A stretch of 18,701 bases of DNA from Fimbriimonadaceae bacterium (GTDB lineage Bacteria; Armatimonadota; Fimbriimonadia; Fimbriimonadales; Fimbriimonadaceae). The stretch's first letter is position 1. Each line of letters opens with the position of its first letter. The stretch spans positions 1-18,701 of the forward strand of contig JANWJY010000036.1 of assembly GCA_025451715.1 (NCBI GenBank). Direction: 5' to 3'. Under the pieces are notes generated by a model. It searched no databases and was not told where the DNA came from. It worked only from the letters and a program-made list of their open reading frames with translations. Positions 1 to 7,620 of the stretch are shown here, piece by piece. Position numbers and translations under genes: made by a program.

Positions 1-161
1 CCCGCATCAAGGTCTGGGAATCGATCAGCGACAGCGACCATACATTGATGTCGCTCTCTGGAAGGAGCCGCATCGCTCTCGCACAAGAAGCGCGCTACGA
101 AGCGCAACTGGAAAAGACTCGTGCAGCGTTCGAAGTCGGGCTGGACCTTAGTTCGAACTGA
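1..161 (+). CDS. 3' end of an unidentified protein-coding gene (partial)
   Basis: An open frame runs in from the left edge (first complete codon at 3) and stops at TGA 159-161, giving 52 residues that end ...AFEVGLDLSSN. It contains a charged, probably helical stretch (LAQEARYEAQLEKTRAAFE). No start is visible, so the gene begins outside the window. I do not recognise the family. It is likely real because it fills the space up to the convergent anti-sigma gene, with only a 14-bp tail-to-tail overlap, like the other convergent pairs here. The alternative is chance open sequence of about 160 bp, which is possible in GC-rich DNA. Confidence 0.5.
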   Translation, partial: RIKVWESISDSDHTLMSLSGRSRIALAQEARYEAQLEKTRAAFEVGLDLSSN

Positions 162-996
162 GCCAGACGAGACTTCCCTCGCGGACTTCTGCTTTGAGTC
201 CCAAAGCCTTAAGCTCATCCTTAAGGGCATCGATTACGTCCGGACTGTCCAGATCCCAATCGATCCTCACACCGGAGCTCGGTGCGTCCGCAACGACGGG
301 GACGCTGTACATACCGGACACCGCCTCCATGAGGTCGAGAACGGTCCCTGTTCCTTCTTTGGCCATTGCAACTTTGGCTCCGGGCAATGAGACGTAGATC
401 GTGCTGTAATGCTCGGCAAATCCTATGGAGAGGACCTTGGGGGCGTCAGAGAGGTTCGTCATCGGACTGTCAAGCCTCTGACTGACGAGGACCTTGCTGA
501 GCAGCGTCCTTCCTGTCGTTACCTCGGCCACCGTTACTGTGTTCTGTTTGGAAGAGGCAAACTGTAGTTTGACGATGCCTTCGTCGACCATGATCTTTGG
601 GTCGCTGTCGCTGATGACTGGGCCGAGCCCGCCGGTCTGCAGGTTGGGGTTGGAACGGCTTGAGAAAGAAGCAACGACTCCAATGATAGCGGCGGTCGCG
701 ACTGCGCCGTAGGCGATGGGCTTCCATGCGAAGAACCAGCCCGCCCCGCGCGACTTGCGCTCGATGGCGTTGATGTTGGCGTCGACGCGCTCTCGGATCT
801 TGAGGTGCAGGTCAGCGGGCACCTTGACGGGGGTGTCAAGGGTCTTGAGCTCGGCCATGATCCGGACAAACTGCTGATACTCGGCGCTGACGGAGGCGTC
901 CGAAGCCAGAGCCCTTTCAAAGGCCTGTTTCAGGCCGTCGTCGAGCGAGCCCTCGTGATAGGCTGAATAGAAGTCCCGTGCCTTGTTCAGGTTCAT
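148..996 (-). CDS. FecR-like anti-sigma factor (membrane-anchored, no zinc motif)
   Basis: A 282-residue protein probably acting as the anti-sigma partner of the ECF sigma factor 24 bp upstream. Residues 5-50 (DFYSAYHEGSLDDGLKQAFE...) have the helical layout of anti-sigma N-terminal domains, but the HxxxCxxC zinc ligands are absent and the protein has no cysteine. One transmembrane segment lies at about 92-111. The rest should be outside the membrane. The last 65 residues (about 217-281, LDLMEAVSGMYSVPVV...EVREGSLVWLSS) look like the secretin/TonB short N-terminal (STN) fold or the C-terminal domain of FecR proteins. Gene order (sigma, then anti-sigma) supports the role. Seen: order, TM segment, tail similarity. 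Inferred: sigma binding. It ends 14 bp inside the convergent gene at the left edge. Confidence 0.65.
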   Translation of the reverse strand: MNLNKARDFYSAYHEGSLDDGLKQAFERALASDASVSAEYQQFVRIMAELKTLDTPVKVPADLHLKIRERVDANINAIERKSRGAGWFFAWKPIAYGAVATAAIIGVVASFSSRSNPNLQTGGLGPVISDSDPKIMVDEGIVKLQFASSKQNTVTVAEVTTGRTLLSKVLVSQRLDSPMTNLSDAPKVLSIGFAEHYSTIYVSLPGAKVAMAKEGTGTVLDLMEAVSGMYSVPVVADAPSSGVRIDWDLDSPDVIDALKDELKALGLKAEVREGSLVWLSSN

Positions 997-1020
997 TCGC
1001 GTTTACCCGGTTGTTCGACC

Positions 1021-1605
1021 TCATGTGATCTGGAAAAGTTCCACGTCTCCCGTCAAATGGTCCCTCAGGGCCAGCCTAGCCCGGTTTAGGCGGCTTTTGA
1101 CTGTTCCAATGGGCAGGTCGAGAGCGTCTGAGATCTCCTCGTAGGTGAGCATCTCGACGTGGTACATCACGAGCATGGCCTGCTGGTACTCGGGCATCTT
1201 GCCCAGGGCGGACTGTACGGCGGTCTCGCGGGCGTTCCTTTCCAGGATCTCGTCTGGCCCGTCGGACTCGTCCTCGAACTGCCTCTGGACCTCCCCACCC
1301 TCCACGTTCAGGGTCGCCTCAAGGCTCTCGTGCCGCCTGGTGCGCTCCCTTTTGCGCATGTCCAGGTAGCAGTTTGTGAGGATCCTGTAGAGCCAGGTTC
1401 CAAAGCTGCTCTGTCCGCGGAAGTTCTTGAGTGCGTTGTAGACGCGGACGAACGCGTCGGCGACGATGTCTGAGGCCTCGTCCTGGTTGGAAGTGAGGCG
1501 GTAGGCGAACTGGTAGGCACGCGACTCGTACTTGCGGATGAGGGCGTCGAACGCGTTGCGGTCTCCTTGCTGGCTCAGCTCGATCAAGAGGGCGTCGTCG
1601 TTCAT
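1021..1605 (-). CDS. ECF-type RNA polymerase sigma factor (SigW/RpoE-like)
   Basis: A 194-residue group 4 (ECF) sigma factor that would direct RNA polymerase to a stress- or envelope-related regulon. Region 2 is clear at about 25-85 (YESRAYQFAYRLTSN...ASDIVADAFVRVY...SFGTWLYRILTNCYLDMRKR). Region 4 is at about 130-184 (LGKMPEYQQAMLVMYHVEMLTYEEISDALDLPIGTVKSRLNRAR), with the usual helix-turn-helix TYEEISDALDLPIGTVKSRL. Length is normal for the family. The ATG overlaps the stop of the upstream DUF4446 gene by 4 bp (ATGA), implying translational coupling, and the putative anti-sigma gene follows. The target promoter class cannot be read from the window. Confidence 0.95.
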   Translation of the reverse strand: MNDDALLIELSQQGDRNAFDALIRKYESRAYQFAYRLTSNQDEASDIVADAFVRVYNALKNFRGQSSFGTWLYRILTNCYLDMRKRERTRRHESLEATLNVEGGEVQRQFEDESDGPDEILERNARETAVQSALGKMPEYQQAMLVMYHVEMLTYEEISDALDLPIGTVKSRLNRARLALRDHLTGDVELFQIT

Positions 1606-2123
1606 CTTCCAGCCTTCGCCGCGGTGGGTGCCTCTCGCGGCTTCATCGCGGCCTCTATGGCCGCCAGCTCTTCTGCGCTGAGCTCCCGGTCGGCCTTGCC
1701 CTTCCTGATCTCCTTGGCGTAGACGCGGCAGTCCGCCCTTCCGACCATGCTTGTCATGATGGCGCCGTCACCCTTGTCGTCGTAGACTGCTAGGGCAAAG
1801 CTCTGTGAGCCGCCGACGTCTTCGAACGCGTCGTACCGCACGACCCCGACAAACCGCTTAGCGGACTCCATCTTGGTCTCGAGCGCGTCGAGGCGCTTGT
1901 CCGCGGTCTCTAGGCGGTCGTTGATCGCCCCATTGAGCTCCATGTGGTGCTGGAGCAAGGACTCGATGTTCTGGCCGCTTGTGCCCTTCATAAGATCGGA
2001 CCACCTTCCACTGATCCGACGCAGCTTGAAGACAAGCCACACGACGGCGCCCGCGAGAACGAGCGAAAGCGACAGCCCTATGAGCCCGATCAACGGGCCG
2101 TACTGGTCGAGAATGCCCTGCAT
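1602..2123 (-). CDS. DUF4446 family membrane protein
   Basis: A 173-residue protein with one N-terminal transmembrane helix (about 10-33), a predicted coiled-coil stretch (about 52-88, ESLLQHHMELNGAINDRLETADKRLDALETKME), then a conserved domain (about 90-165) with VGVVRYDAFEDVGGSQSFAL and a later GRADCRVYAKEI / LSAEELAAIEAA. This pattern matches DUF4446, a family of unknown function. It is the first gene of the sigma operon and overlaps the sigma start by 4 bp. The start is supported by the membrane helix that follows directly and by a TATACT -10-like box 15 nt upstream on the minus strand. A role in signalling to the sigma factor is only suggested by position. Confidence 0.8.
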   Translation of the reverse strand: MQGILDQYGPLIGLIGLSLSLVLAGAVVWLVFKLRRISGRWSDLMKGTSGQNIESLLQHHMELNGAINDRLETADKRLDALETKMESAKRFVGVVRYDAFEDVGGSQSFALAVYDDKGDGAIMTSMVGRADCRVYAKEIRKGKADRELSAEELAAIEAAMKPREAPTAAKAGR

Positions 2124-2137
2124 AAACCGACAATCTC

Positions 2138-2145
2138 AAGTATAA
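2138..2145. promoter_or_regulatory. Shared -10-like box between DUF4446-sigma operon and lepB
   Basis: The 51-bp divergent gap contains AAGTATAACTT, which reads TATAAC on the plus strand (2140-2145, towards lepB) and TATACT on the minus strand (2138-2143, towards the DUF4446 gene). No convincing -35 is visible for either direction. The near-symmetry suggests overlapping divergent promoters, which would compete. This is inferred from sequence only. Confidence 0.4.
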
Positions 2146-2174
2146 CTTCCCCGGAGCCCAACTAGACCCCCGCA

Positions 2175-2717
2175 ATGGCAGAATCAGAACAACTGGAAGA
2201 CTCTCCGGTCGAGCCGGTGGCTGAGGGTGAAGCCGCTGCAGACCCCACAACGAAGCTGCCCAGCCGTAAGAAGTTGATCTGGACGAGCTTCGGGAGCTTC
2301 CTCCTGTTCCTCTTGGCGGTCTCCGTCTTCTTCTATTACAACTTCAAGACCATTGAGGTCCAGGGCAACTCGATGGAGCCCACGCTGCACGAAAAGCAGC
2401 GATTGTTGATCAGCAGCGCTTACTGGCTCGTGGGAGAGATCAAAGTCAACGACATCGTCGTCATCAAGAACACCTTCGAGGACGACGTCATCATCAAGCG
2501 CGTGTACAAGATGGCAGGTGAGACGGTCGATCTTGCGGCGGTCCCAGAGAACTGGGACATCACGAAAGGCAAGTATGTCGTTCCAGAAGGTACCATCTAC
2601 GTGTTGGGCGACAACGGAAAGGTGTCACAGGACAGTCGGCACTACGGTCCGTTCAACCTGGTCGACGTCATTGGCAAGGTCGTCGTCATACAGTCTGCAA
2701 TTGGCTCGTCCGAATGA
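2175..2717 (+). CDS. lepB: Signal peptidase I
   Basis: A 180-residue type I signal peptidase, which cleaves signal peptides from exported proteins at the outer face of the cytoplasmic membrane. It has a polar 33-residue N-terminal extension, a single transmembrane helix (about 34-55), then the conserved boxes: GNSMEPTL with catalytic Ser66, IIKRV with general base Lys108, and VLGDN...SQDSRHYGPF at 143-160. Size and single helix resemble the short Bacillus-type enzymes rather than the 324-residue E. coli form. The ATG is the first in frame. There is no obvious Shine-Dalgarno site, since the only purine-rich patch (CGGAG) is about 20 nt away. The stop overlaps the Nudix gene start by 4 bp, so the two are probably co-transcribed. 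Confidence 0.95.
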   Translation: MAESEQLEDSPVEPVAEGEAAADPTTKLPSRKKLIWTSFGSFLLFLLAVSVFFYYNFKTIEVQGNSMEPTLHEKQRLLISSAYWLVGEIKVNDIVVIKNTFEDDVIIKRVYKMAGETVDLAAVPENWDITKGKYVVPEGTIYVLGDNGKVSQDSRHYGPFNLVDVIGKVVVIQSAIGSSE

Positions 2718-3250
2718 ATCGGGGGCCGAGTGAGTCCGTCTTTACTATTGGAATGCGTCGTTTCCCTTGCGGCCAATATGGCAAGCAGCGGCTGGAGTTT
2801 CATCCGGCACCCTTTCGTGCGCCCTTGAGGGCGTTCGCTTCGCTCGTGTTTCCTTGGAAAGACGAGGAGGTTCTCGTTTGCAACATTGAGGACCGCGGCT
2901 GGTGCATTCCGAGCGGTCGCGTCGAGCCGAACGAGAGCTCGCTGGACGCCGCGATCCGCGAAGCCAAGGAAGAGGCGGGCGCAGTCCTCAAGGAGATCCA
3001 TTACATCGGGTGCTACCGCGTCACGCAGCGCGACGAGGTGCGGTGGTGCGACGTTTACGCGGCGAACGTCGAGGGACTGACCGACCTCGACCCCCAATTC
3101 GAGTCGATCGGAAGGCAGTTCGTGGCCGTGAGCAAGCTTCCAGAGATCTACCACCTTTGGAACGAGCTGACCGAGGCCGTGTTCAAGCACTCGAAGTGCG
3201 TGCTGATGCGGCACGAATCGACGAAAGGCAGCTACGACTGCGGAGAATAG
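2714..3250 (+). CDS. Nudix hydrolase
   Basis: A 178-residue Nudix-fold hydrolase, expected to cleave a nucleoside diphosphate linked to another moiety. The substrate cannot be told from sequence. The Nudix box is complete at 68-90: G68, E74, then REAKEEAGA (82-90), matching Gx5Ex7REUxEExGU, with the Mg-binding glutamates present. The segment WCIPSGRVEPNES just before and within it is typical. The ATG overlaps the lepB stop by 4 bp (ATGA), which supports this start and an operon. The gene ends 3 bp before the convergent purF stop, leaving no room for a terminator. Confidence 0.9.
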   Translation: MNRGPSESVFTIGMRRFPCGQYGKQRLEFHPAPFRAPLRAFASLVFPWKDEEVLVCNIEDRGWCIPSGRVEPNESSLDAAIREAKEEAGAVLKEIHYIGCYRVTQRDEVRWCDVYAANVEGLTDLDPQFESIGRQFVAVSKLPEIYHLWNELTEAVFKHSKCVLMRHESTKGSYDCGE

Positions 3251-3253
3251 GCG

Positions 3254-4726
3254 CTAGTCGAGGTCGATCAGGGTCAGCTGTCCCCGCTTCACTACGCCGA
3301 TCGCACCGACGTCGGGCGGATCCTCGAACGCGAGCTTGCTCAAGTTTTCTGGCACTGCAATCGGGTACTTGCCGTCGAAGCACGCCATGCAGAATCCGTC
3401 TTTGCCGCCCCCTACCGCGTTCTTGACTCCGTCGATCGAGAGGTAGCCGAGCGACGTCGCTCCTAAGTGCTCACGGATCTCTTCGACAGACCACTTCGCG
3501 GCGGCAAGCTCTCCCTTGCTCGCCATGTCGATGCCGTAGAAGCATGGGAACTTGATCGGTGGGGCGGTGATCCTCACGTGGACCTCGAGCGCGCCGGAGT
3601 CGAACAGCATCTTGACGATCTGGCGCGTGGTCGTCGCTCGCACGATCGAATCGTCGACGACCACAAGGCGCTTGCCTCTGATCTTCTCGATGATCGGCGT
3701 GAGCTTCATGCGCACGCCCATCTCGCGCATCCGCTGGTCGGGCTGGATGAAGGTCCGGTGGATGTAGCGGCTCTTCATCATCCCCTCTTCGAACGGGAGG
3801 CCGGCGACGCGGCTGAAACCGATCGCTGCGGGAATGCCGCTGTCAGGGACCGGGATGACGAGGTCGGCCTCGGCGGGCTGCTCCCGCGCGAGCTCCTCGC
3901 CCATCCGCTCGCGGGCGACGTAGAGCGATGTGCCCCGCATCACGCTGTCAGGGCGGGCGAAGTAGATGAACTCGAACATGCACATCGAGGGCTTCTCCGC
4001 CTTGTGCGCCTGGTGGTAGCGGATTCCGTTCTCGTCGATGACCGCCATTTCGCCGGGTGCGATCTCACGCTCGACGACCGCGTTGATCGGGCCGAAGGCG
4101 CAGGACTCGCTGGCGAGCATGAAGCTGTCGCCCAGACGCCCCGCGACCAGCGGCCGGACACCGTTCGGGTCACGGAAGCCAATGATGCGGCGCGGCGTGA
4201 GCACGATGACGCTGTATGCGCCCTTGACCCGGCGCATGACCTCCTCGACGGCCGTATCGACTCCCTTGCCCATGTTGATGACAAGCAGCCGCGCGATGAC
4301 CTCGCTGTCTGCGGTCGTGTCGAATTTCTCTCCTTGTTCCTCAAGCTCTTTCCGCAGCTCTCGCGCATTGATGAGGTTGCCGTTGTGCGCGACGGCGATC
4401 TCGCCTGAGGTGCTCGTGCAGTAGATCGGTTGTGCGTTTCTCAGAACGCTGGATCCGGACGTGCTGTACCGGTTGTGGCCTATCGCCATGTCGCCCGGGA
4501 GCGTTTGGAGGATCTCTTCCGTGAAGACCTGGCTGACAAGGCCCATGTCCTTGTGCATCTTGACAGTGCTGCCGTCGCTTACAGCGATACCTGCGGACTC
4601 TTGTCCGCGGTGCTGGAGCGCGAAGAGTGCGAAAAAGGCGAGCCGCGCGGCCTCCCCATCGGGAGCGCGCAGTCCGACGACGCCGCACTCTTCCTTTGCG
4701 CGGTCGTCGTGCCAAGCGTCGGACAT
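3254..4726 (-). CDS. purF: Amidophosphoribosyltransferase (glutamine PRPP amidotransferase)
   Basis: First committed enzyme of de novo purine synthesis: PRPP plus glutamine gives 5-phosphoribosylamine. I use the ATG at 4726 (490 aa). It gives a 13-residue propeptide before KEECGVVG, whose Cys14 becomes the N-terminal nucleophile after processing. A longer ATG at 4762 exists but would overlap the divergent gene. The Ntn glutaminase domain spans about 14-250 (LQHRGQESAG, AVAHNGNLIN). The phosphoribosyltransferase domain carries the PRPP loop VVVDDSIVRATT at 355-366. Cys249, Cys395, Cys446 and Cys449 (CMFEFIYFARPDS, KFPCFYGID, GFCMACFDG) match the 4Fe-4S ligands of the Bacillus-type enzyme, so it is probably oxygen-sensitive. 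It is not next to other pur genes here. Confidence 0.97.
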   Translation of the reverse strand: MSDAWHDDRAKEECGVVGLRAPDGEAARLAFFALFALQHRGQESAGIAVSDGSTVKMHKDMGLVSQVFTEEILQTLPGDMAIGHNRYSTSGSSVLRNAQPIYCTSTSGEIAVAHNGNLINARELRKELEEQGEKFDTTADSEVIARLLVINMGKGVDTAVEEVMRRVKGAYSVIVLTPRRIIGFRDPNGVRPLVAGRLGDSFMLASESCAFGPINAVVEREIAPGEMAVIDENGIRYHQAHKAEKPSMCMFEFIYFARPDSVMRGTSLYVARERMGEELAREQPAEADLVIPVPDSGIPAAIGFSRVAGLPFEEGMMKSRYIHRTFIQPDQRMREMGVRMKLTPIIEKIRGKRLVVVDDSIVRATTTRQIVKMLFDSGALEVHVRITAPPIKFPCFYGIDMASKGELAAAKWSVEEIREHLGATSLGYLSIDGVKNAVGGGKDGFCMACFDGKYPIAVPENLSKLAFEDPPDVGAIGVVKRGQLTLIDLD

Positions 4727-4732
4727 GACCCC

Positions 4733-4738
4733 AGTATA
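4733..4738 (-). promoter_or_regulatory. -10-like box TATACT of purF, 6 nt before its ATG
   Basis: Read on the minus strand, TATACT lies exactly 6 nt (4727-4732) upstream of the purF ATG at 4726, with no Shine-Dalgarno sequence in between. Transcription would begin at or next to the start codon, i.e. a leaderless mRNA. It also supports 4726 over the longer start. No clear -35 is seen. Confidence 0.5.
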
Positions 4739-4748
4739 TCTGGCGCGG

Positions 4749-4754
4749 TAGTAT
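4749..4754 (+). promoter_or_regulatory. -10-like box TAGTAT of the TMEM14-like gene, 6 nt before its ATG
   Basis: TAGTAT is followed by 6 nt (GAGCCC) and then the ATG at 4761, mirroring the purF arrangement on the other strand within a 34-bp gap. A weak -35-like ATGACC lies at 4725-4730 (18-nt spacer), inside the purF start region. There is no Shine-Dalgarno sequence. Confidence 0.4.
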
Positions 4755-4760
4755 GAGCCC

Positions 4761-5102
4761 ATGACGACCGCCAGATGGGCGATGCTGGTCTACGGGCTGG
4801 CGATGATCGGAATGGGGCTCGACGGGTACATCCGTGCTGGTAGCGCGATGTCGCTCTATGGCGGTGGCGCTTTGGGTCTGCTCGTACTGGTCGGGCTCTG
4901 GATGTCGACAACGATGAAGACCCCACGATGGGGCTACATCCTGGCTATGGTGGTGGCACTCGCCGCGCTCGGGCGGTTCTTGCCGAACTATTTGAAGACG
5001 CGAGACGCTTACCCAGCTCTAGTGATCGTCGTGCTTTCCGTCTTGCTGATCGTGGTCTTGGTCGGCGGACACGTCGCGGCGAACGCAAAGAAGAGCGCCT
5101 AA
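4761..5102 (+). CDS. Small four-helix membrane protein, TMEM14/UPF0136-like
   Basis: A 113-residue integral membrane protein with four hydrophobic segments (about 7-24, 33-49, 58-76 and 85-105) and a short basic C-terminus (NAKKSA). The N-terminal half, with YGLAMIGMGLDGYIRAGSAMSLYGGGALG, resembles the TMEM14/UPF0136 family (GYxxxGSxxSLxxG pattern). In bacteria this family has no firm function. It diverges from purF with 34 bp between starts, and its stop overlaps the convergent YgfZ-type gene stop by 4 bp (5099-5102). The ATG is preceded by a -10-like TAGTAT rather than a ribosome binding site. Confidence 0.75.
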   Translation: MTTARWAMLVYGLAMIGMGLDGYIRAGSAMSLYGGGALGLLVLVGLWMSTTMKTPRWGYILAMVVALAALGRFLPNYLKTRDAYPALVIVVLSVLLIVVLVGGHVAANAKKSA

Positions 5103-5968
5103 CGCAGGAACGGCATTTCGACGACTGTGGCGTAGATGTCGCCAACCCTTACGACGTGTCCCTCGCTCGCTGCATCGTTTCTCAGTGTCGCGCTGGCAAT
5201 GTGGCCGAAGGCGGGACTGAACGCGGCACGATGGACGAAGCCGACAACTCTTCCACTGACGACTTCTGACCTGGCTCTGATTGGCTCGGTCGACTGCAGA
5301 CCGACCCAGGTCTTGTTCGTGTGCCCGCGCGCCTTCATTCGCATGAGCACTTCTTGGCCCGTGTAGCAACCTTTGGTGTAGCTGATGTAGGCCGATGAAA
5401 AGTGCGTGCCCAGTTCAGGCGGCAGCGACTTTTCGGTTGTGTCTGTTCCAAACAGCGGTATCCCGGCTTCCAATGTCGCCAGCTCGAGTGCCTCCATTGA
5501 GGCGCTCTCAAGAACGGGCGACGCGCTCCGCGAGAGCTCGTACCCGCCGCTGCCTGTCCGGTCTGAAGGGTGTGCGCCGGTTTGCCGCTCCGCGCCCGGA
5601 CCTTGGATGCAGACCATCGGGTCATCGAGATTGCTCAAGACCACGTCCTCCAGAATCACTGAGTCCTCTACGCGAGTGCGCAGAACTTCTGGCTGTGCGG
5701 TGGCAACAATTAGGCGATCATCGTCCTTCCAGGCGCGGCAAAGGGCTAAGAGCTGCCCAGTTGGCTTGGTCATGCAGAAGTCAAGCCACTGTCTCTCTTC
5801 AAGAAGTCGAACGTCGTTTGTTACCTGTCCCTGCAGCCACTCGAGATGGTCTTGTCCCCAGAGGGTGAAGTACGTCATCCCCGGAAGCACCACCCTCGCC
5901 TGCGACGTTCGAAGCTCGTGGTAGCCCGGCGGGGTCATACTGTAGTCGAGGGCGTCCCAATCAACCAT
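5099..5968 (-). CDS. ygfZ: YgfZ/GcvT-like folate-binding protein
   Basis: A 289-residue protein of the YgfZ (IBA57) family, tetrahydrofolate-binding relatives of glycine cleavage T protein that help build or repair certain Fe-S clusters. The diagnostic motif KGCYTGQE is at 199-206 with its conserved Cys201. The N-terminal LQGQVTNDV (46-53) and C-terminal SGRVVGFVH also fit. I chose the ATG at 5968. An in-frame GTG at 5986 would add six residues and overlap the start region of the divergent gene. The middle (about 128-155) has a Ser/Gly-rich, poorly conserved stretch. PurF in this window is a predicted Fe-S enzyme, but nothing links the two directly. Confidence 0.85.
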   Translation of the reverse strand: MVDWDALDYSMTPPGYHELRTSQARVVLPGMTYFTLWGQDHLEWLQGQVTNDVRLLEERQWLDFCMTKPTGQLLALCRAWKDDDRLIVATAQPEVLRTRVEDSVILEDVVLSNLDDPMVCIQGPGAERQTGAHPSDRTGSGGYELSRSASPVLESASMEALELATLEAGIPLFGTDTTEKSLPPELGTHFSSAYISYTKGCYTGQEVLMRMKARGHTNKTWVGLQSTEPIRARSEVVSGRVVGFVHRAAFSPAFGHIASATLRNDAASEGHVVRVGDIYATVVEMPFLR

Positions 5969-5991
5969 CCACGCCCATTGTGCCACGCGCC

Positions 5992-6807
5992 ATGAACCCG
6001 CTCCTTCCCTTCGTCCTGCTCGGCCTGGGATTCGGGTACGCAGACTTTGAGGTCTCGAAGTTTGAGCGGCTCGCGGCGGCGGAGATCTCGTCGCAGCTTT
6101 CAGGCGATGAACGGACAGTGAGAGTCAACGCGGTCTCGAGCGGACTGGCGCTCGCATGGGGCGAACTGGAAAGCGCAGAGATCGACGCGCGGCACTTTTC
6201 GCTCACACAGCTTCCCTTCTTCACCGAGCCATGGCGGTCAAAGGCGGGCAAGCTCGGCATGCTGCACATCAAGTTACGAGACTTCAAGCTTCGCGGTCTG
6301 TTGATCAACGAGCTTCGCGCGGACATCCCCAACTGCCGGTACGACCTAGGCCTCGCGCGCGGTTTGAAGCAGTTCCGCATCTCTAAGAGCGGCGAGGGCA
6401 CCGGTTCGGTGAGGGTGGACGAGAAGGCGCTTGCCGATTACATCGTCGAGAAATACGCTGAGGTCAAGTCCGCGACGGTAAGGGTCTACAACGACGTCGT
6501 TTGGGTCGAGGGATACGGCGAGTTCCTGATCGTGAACACTAACTTCACGGTCATCGCGAAGCTGACGCCCGTCGACGGCACGAAGCTCGTGCTCACCGAC
6601 GCAAAGATCTACTTCGACTGGGTGCGGGCCGAGCCAGCTGCGGCCAAAGTGATCCTCGACCTGCTCAACCCAGTCGTCGACCTGTACTCAGGGCTTGGGC
6701 TGTACGACGCGATTAGCGTGACCGACGTCAGGCTCCGCGACGGCTACGTTTTAGCCAGCGGAAAGACCCGCGTGCCAGTGAAGCCTGGGGCCCCCGCAAG
6801 CCGATAA
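5992..6807 (+). CDS. Exported DUF2993-like protein
   Basis: A 271-residue protein with a hydrophobic N-terminus (MNPLLPFVLLGLGFGYA) that reads as a signal peptide or anchor. The remainder alternates short beta-type strands and has the layout of DUF2993 (LmeA-like lipid-binding) proteins: an early LAAAEISSQL helix, repeated measures such as LHIKLRDFKLRGLLIN, and VRVDEKALADYIVEKY in the middle. The match is by pattern only, so I hold the family name at moderate confidence. The ATG at 5992 is preferred over an upstream GTG (5980) that would overlap the divergent ygfZ-like start. The next gene starts 9 bp after its stop, so both are likely one transcript. Confidence 0.6.
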   Translation: MNPLLPFVLLGLGFGYADFEVSKFERLAAAEISSQLSGDERTVRVNAVSSGLALAWGELESAEIDARHFSLTQLPFFTEPWRSKAGKLGMLHIKLRDFKLRGLLINELRADIPNCRYDLGLARGLKQFRISKSGEGTGSVRVDEKALADYIVEKYAEVKSATVRVYNDVVWVEGYGEFLIVNTNFTVIAKLTPVDGTKLVLTDAKIYFDWVRAEPAAAKVILDLLNPVVDLYSGLGLYDAISVTDVRLRDGYVLASGKTRVPVKPGAPASR

Positions 6808-6816
6808 TCCTGATGG

Positions 6817-7548
6817 ATGCTCTGCGCCATCGCCCTGTTCGTCGCTGCGTTCCCTGAGGCCCCCTTGGCCGACCAGGTCGCTCTGGGGCGCTCCATGGCC
6901 ACCAAGGAGCCTCGGCTGAAGCTGGCCGACCTCTTCCGCTCGCCCGAGCCGCGCTCATCCGTCTCACGCATCTGGGGCGAAGACCGCCAAACGATCGGGC
7001 TGTGGTCGAACGGGTACGTGAAGGTGCCGGTCGAACACGTCGTGTGGCTCTCGCCCTCGCTGGTGTCTCGCTGGCTCGGATTCTTGTCTGCTCGCGAGTA
7101 CTGGGCTGACGGAGAGCTGCAGTCGCGCTGGACTCCGATCGCAAAGGAAGTTGGCGACCGACGTTTGTTCATCGTGCAGCTCACAGCATTTCCTAAGAAG
7201 CCGACTTACGAAATCGGCGACTCTGAGCGGACAACTCCGGAAGAGATCGAGAACGTGCGGTTCGTGTACACGTCCGGAGCGAAGTCTGAGCGCATGGAGG
7301 CGGTACGGATCGCAAGGTGGCAGTCGCGCGACCGATTCGAGCTCGATGGGTTCCCGTGGTGGCAGCACATCGAGCTAGGCCGCTACTTGACCGGCGAATT
7401 TGAGAAGTCTGTGGTCGAACCGCCATTGCCGCTCGGCGATTACTACCGCGCTTGGTACGCGGTGTGGGTCACGGGCGCGAGCGATGCGACGTTCGAGGTT
7501 CGCGCGCTCAGCCGGCGCAAAGAGCGGGTCGCAAAGTTTGGGAGATAG
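6817..7548 (+). CDS. Hypothetical exported protein
   Basis: A 243-residue protein I do not recognise. The N-terminus (MLCAIALFVAAFPEAPLA) is a short signal-peptide-like sequence. The mature part is soluble in character, with many aromatic residues (WADGELQSRW, GFPWWQHIELGRY, YYRAWYAVWV). It begins 9 bp after the DUF2993-like gene and is on the same strand, so the two are probably co-expressed exported proteins. Codon use looks like that of neighbours. The pair ends at a GC-rich inverted repeat. Confidence 0.75.
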   Translation: MLCAIALFVAAFPEAPLADQVALGRSMATKEPRLKLADLFRSPEPRSSVSRIWGEDRQTIGLWSNGYVKVPVEHVVWLSPSLVSRWLGFLSAREYWADGELQSRWTPIAKEVGDRRLFIVQLTAFPKKPTYEIGDSERTTPEEIENVRFVYTSGAKSERMEAVRIARWQSRDRFELDGFPWWQHIELGRYLTGEFEKSVVEPPLPLGDYYRAWYAVWVTGASDATFEVRALSRRKERVAKFGR

Positions 7549-7602
7549 AGCCATAAGGGACACCCTCTCCCAGCGGGCAACGGAGTGAACCTTCTTCTGG
7601 CG

Positions 7603-7620
7603 CCTCCCCCAAGGGGGAGG
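7603..7620. terminator. GC-rich inverted repeat between convergent genes
   Basis: CCTCCCCC and GGGGGAGG are perfect 8-bp complements separated by AA. It lies in the 90-bp gap between the convergent exported-protein gene and pyrC, where a bidirectional terminator would sit. There is no T-run on either side, so this may instead be part of a dispersed intergenic repeat. The surrounding sequence (7560-7626) is also unusually rich in C-tract/G-tract patches. Confidence 0.4.

Noticed and set aside
3467..4408. 313-codon plus-strand open frame opposite purF
   Set aside because: It is fully antisense to a well-conserved purF. Its product is Asp/Arg/His-rich with no domain, as expected for a shadow frame in GC-rich DNA.
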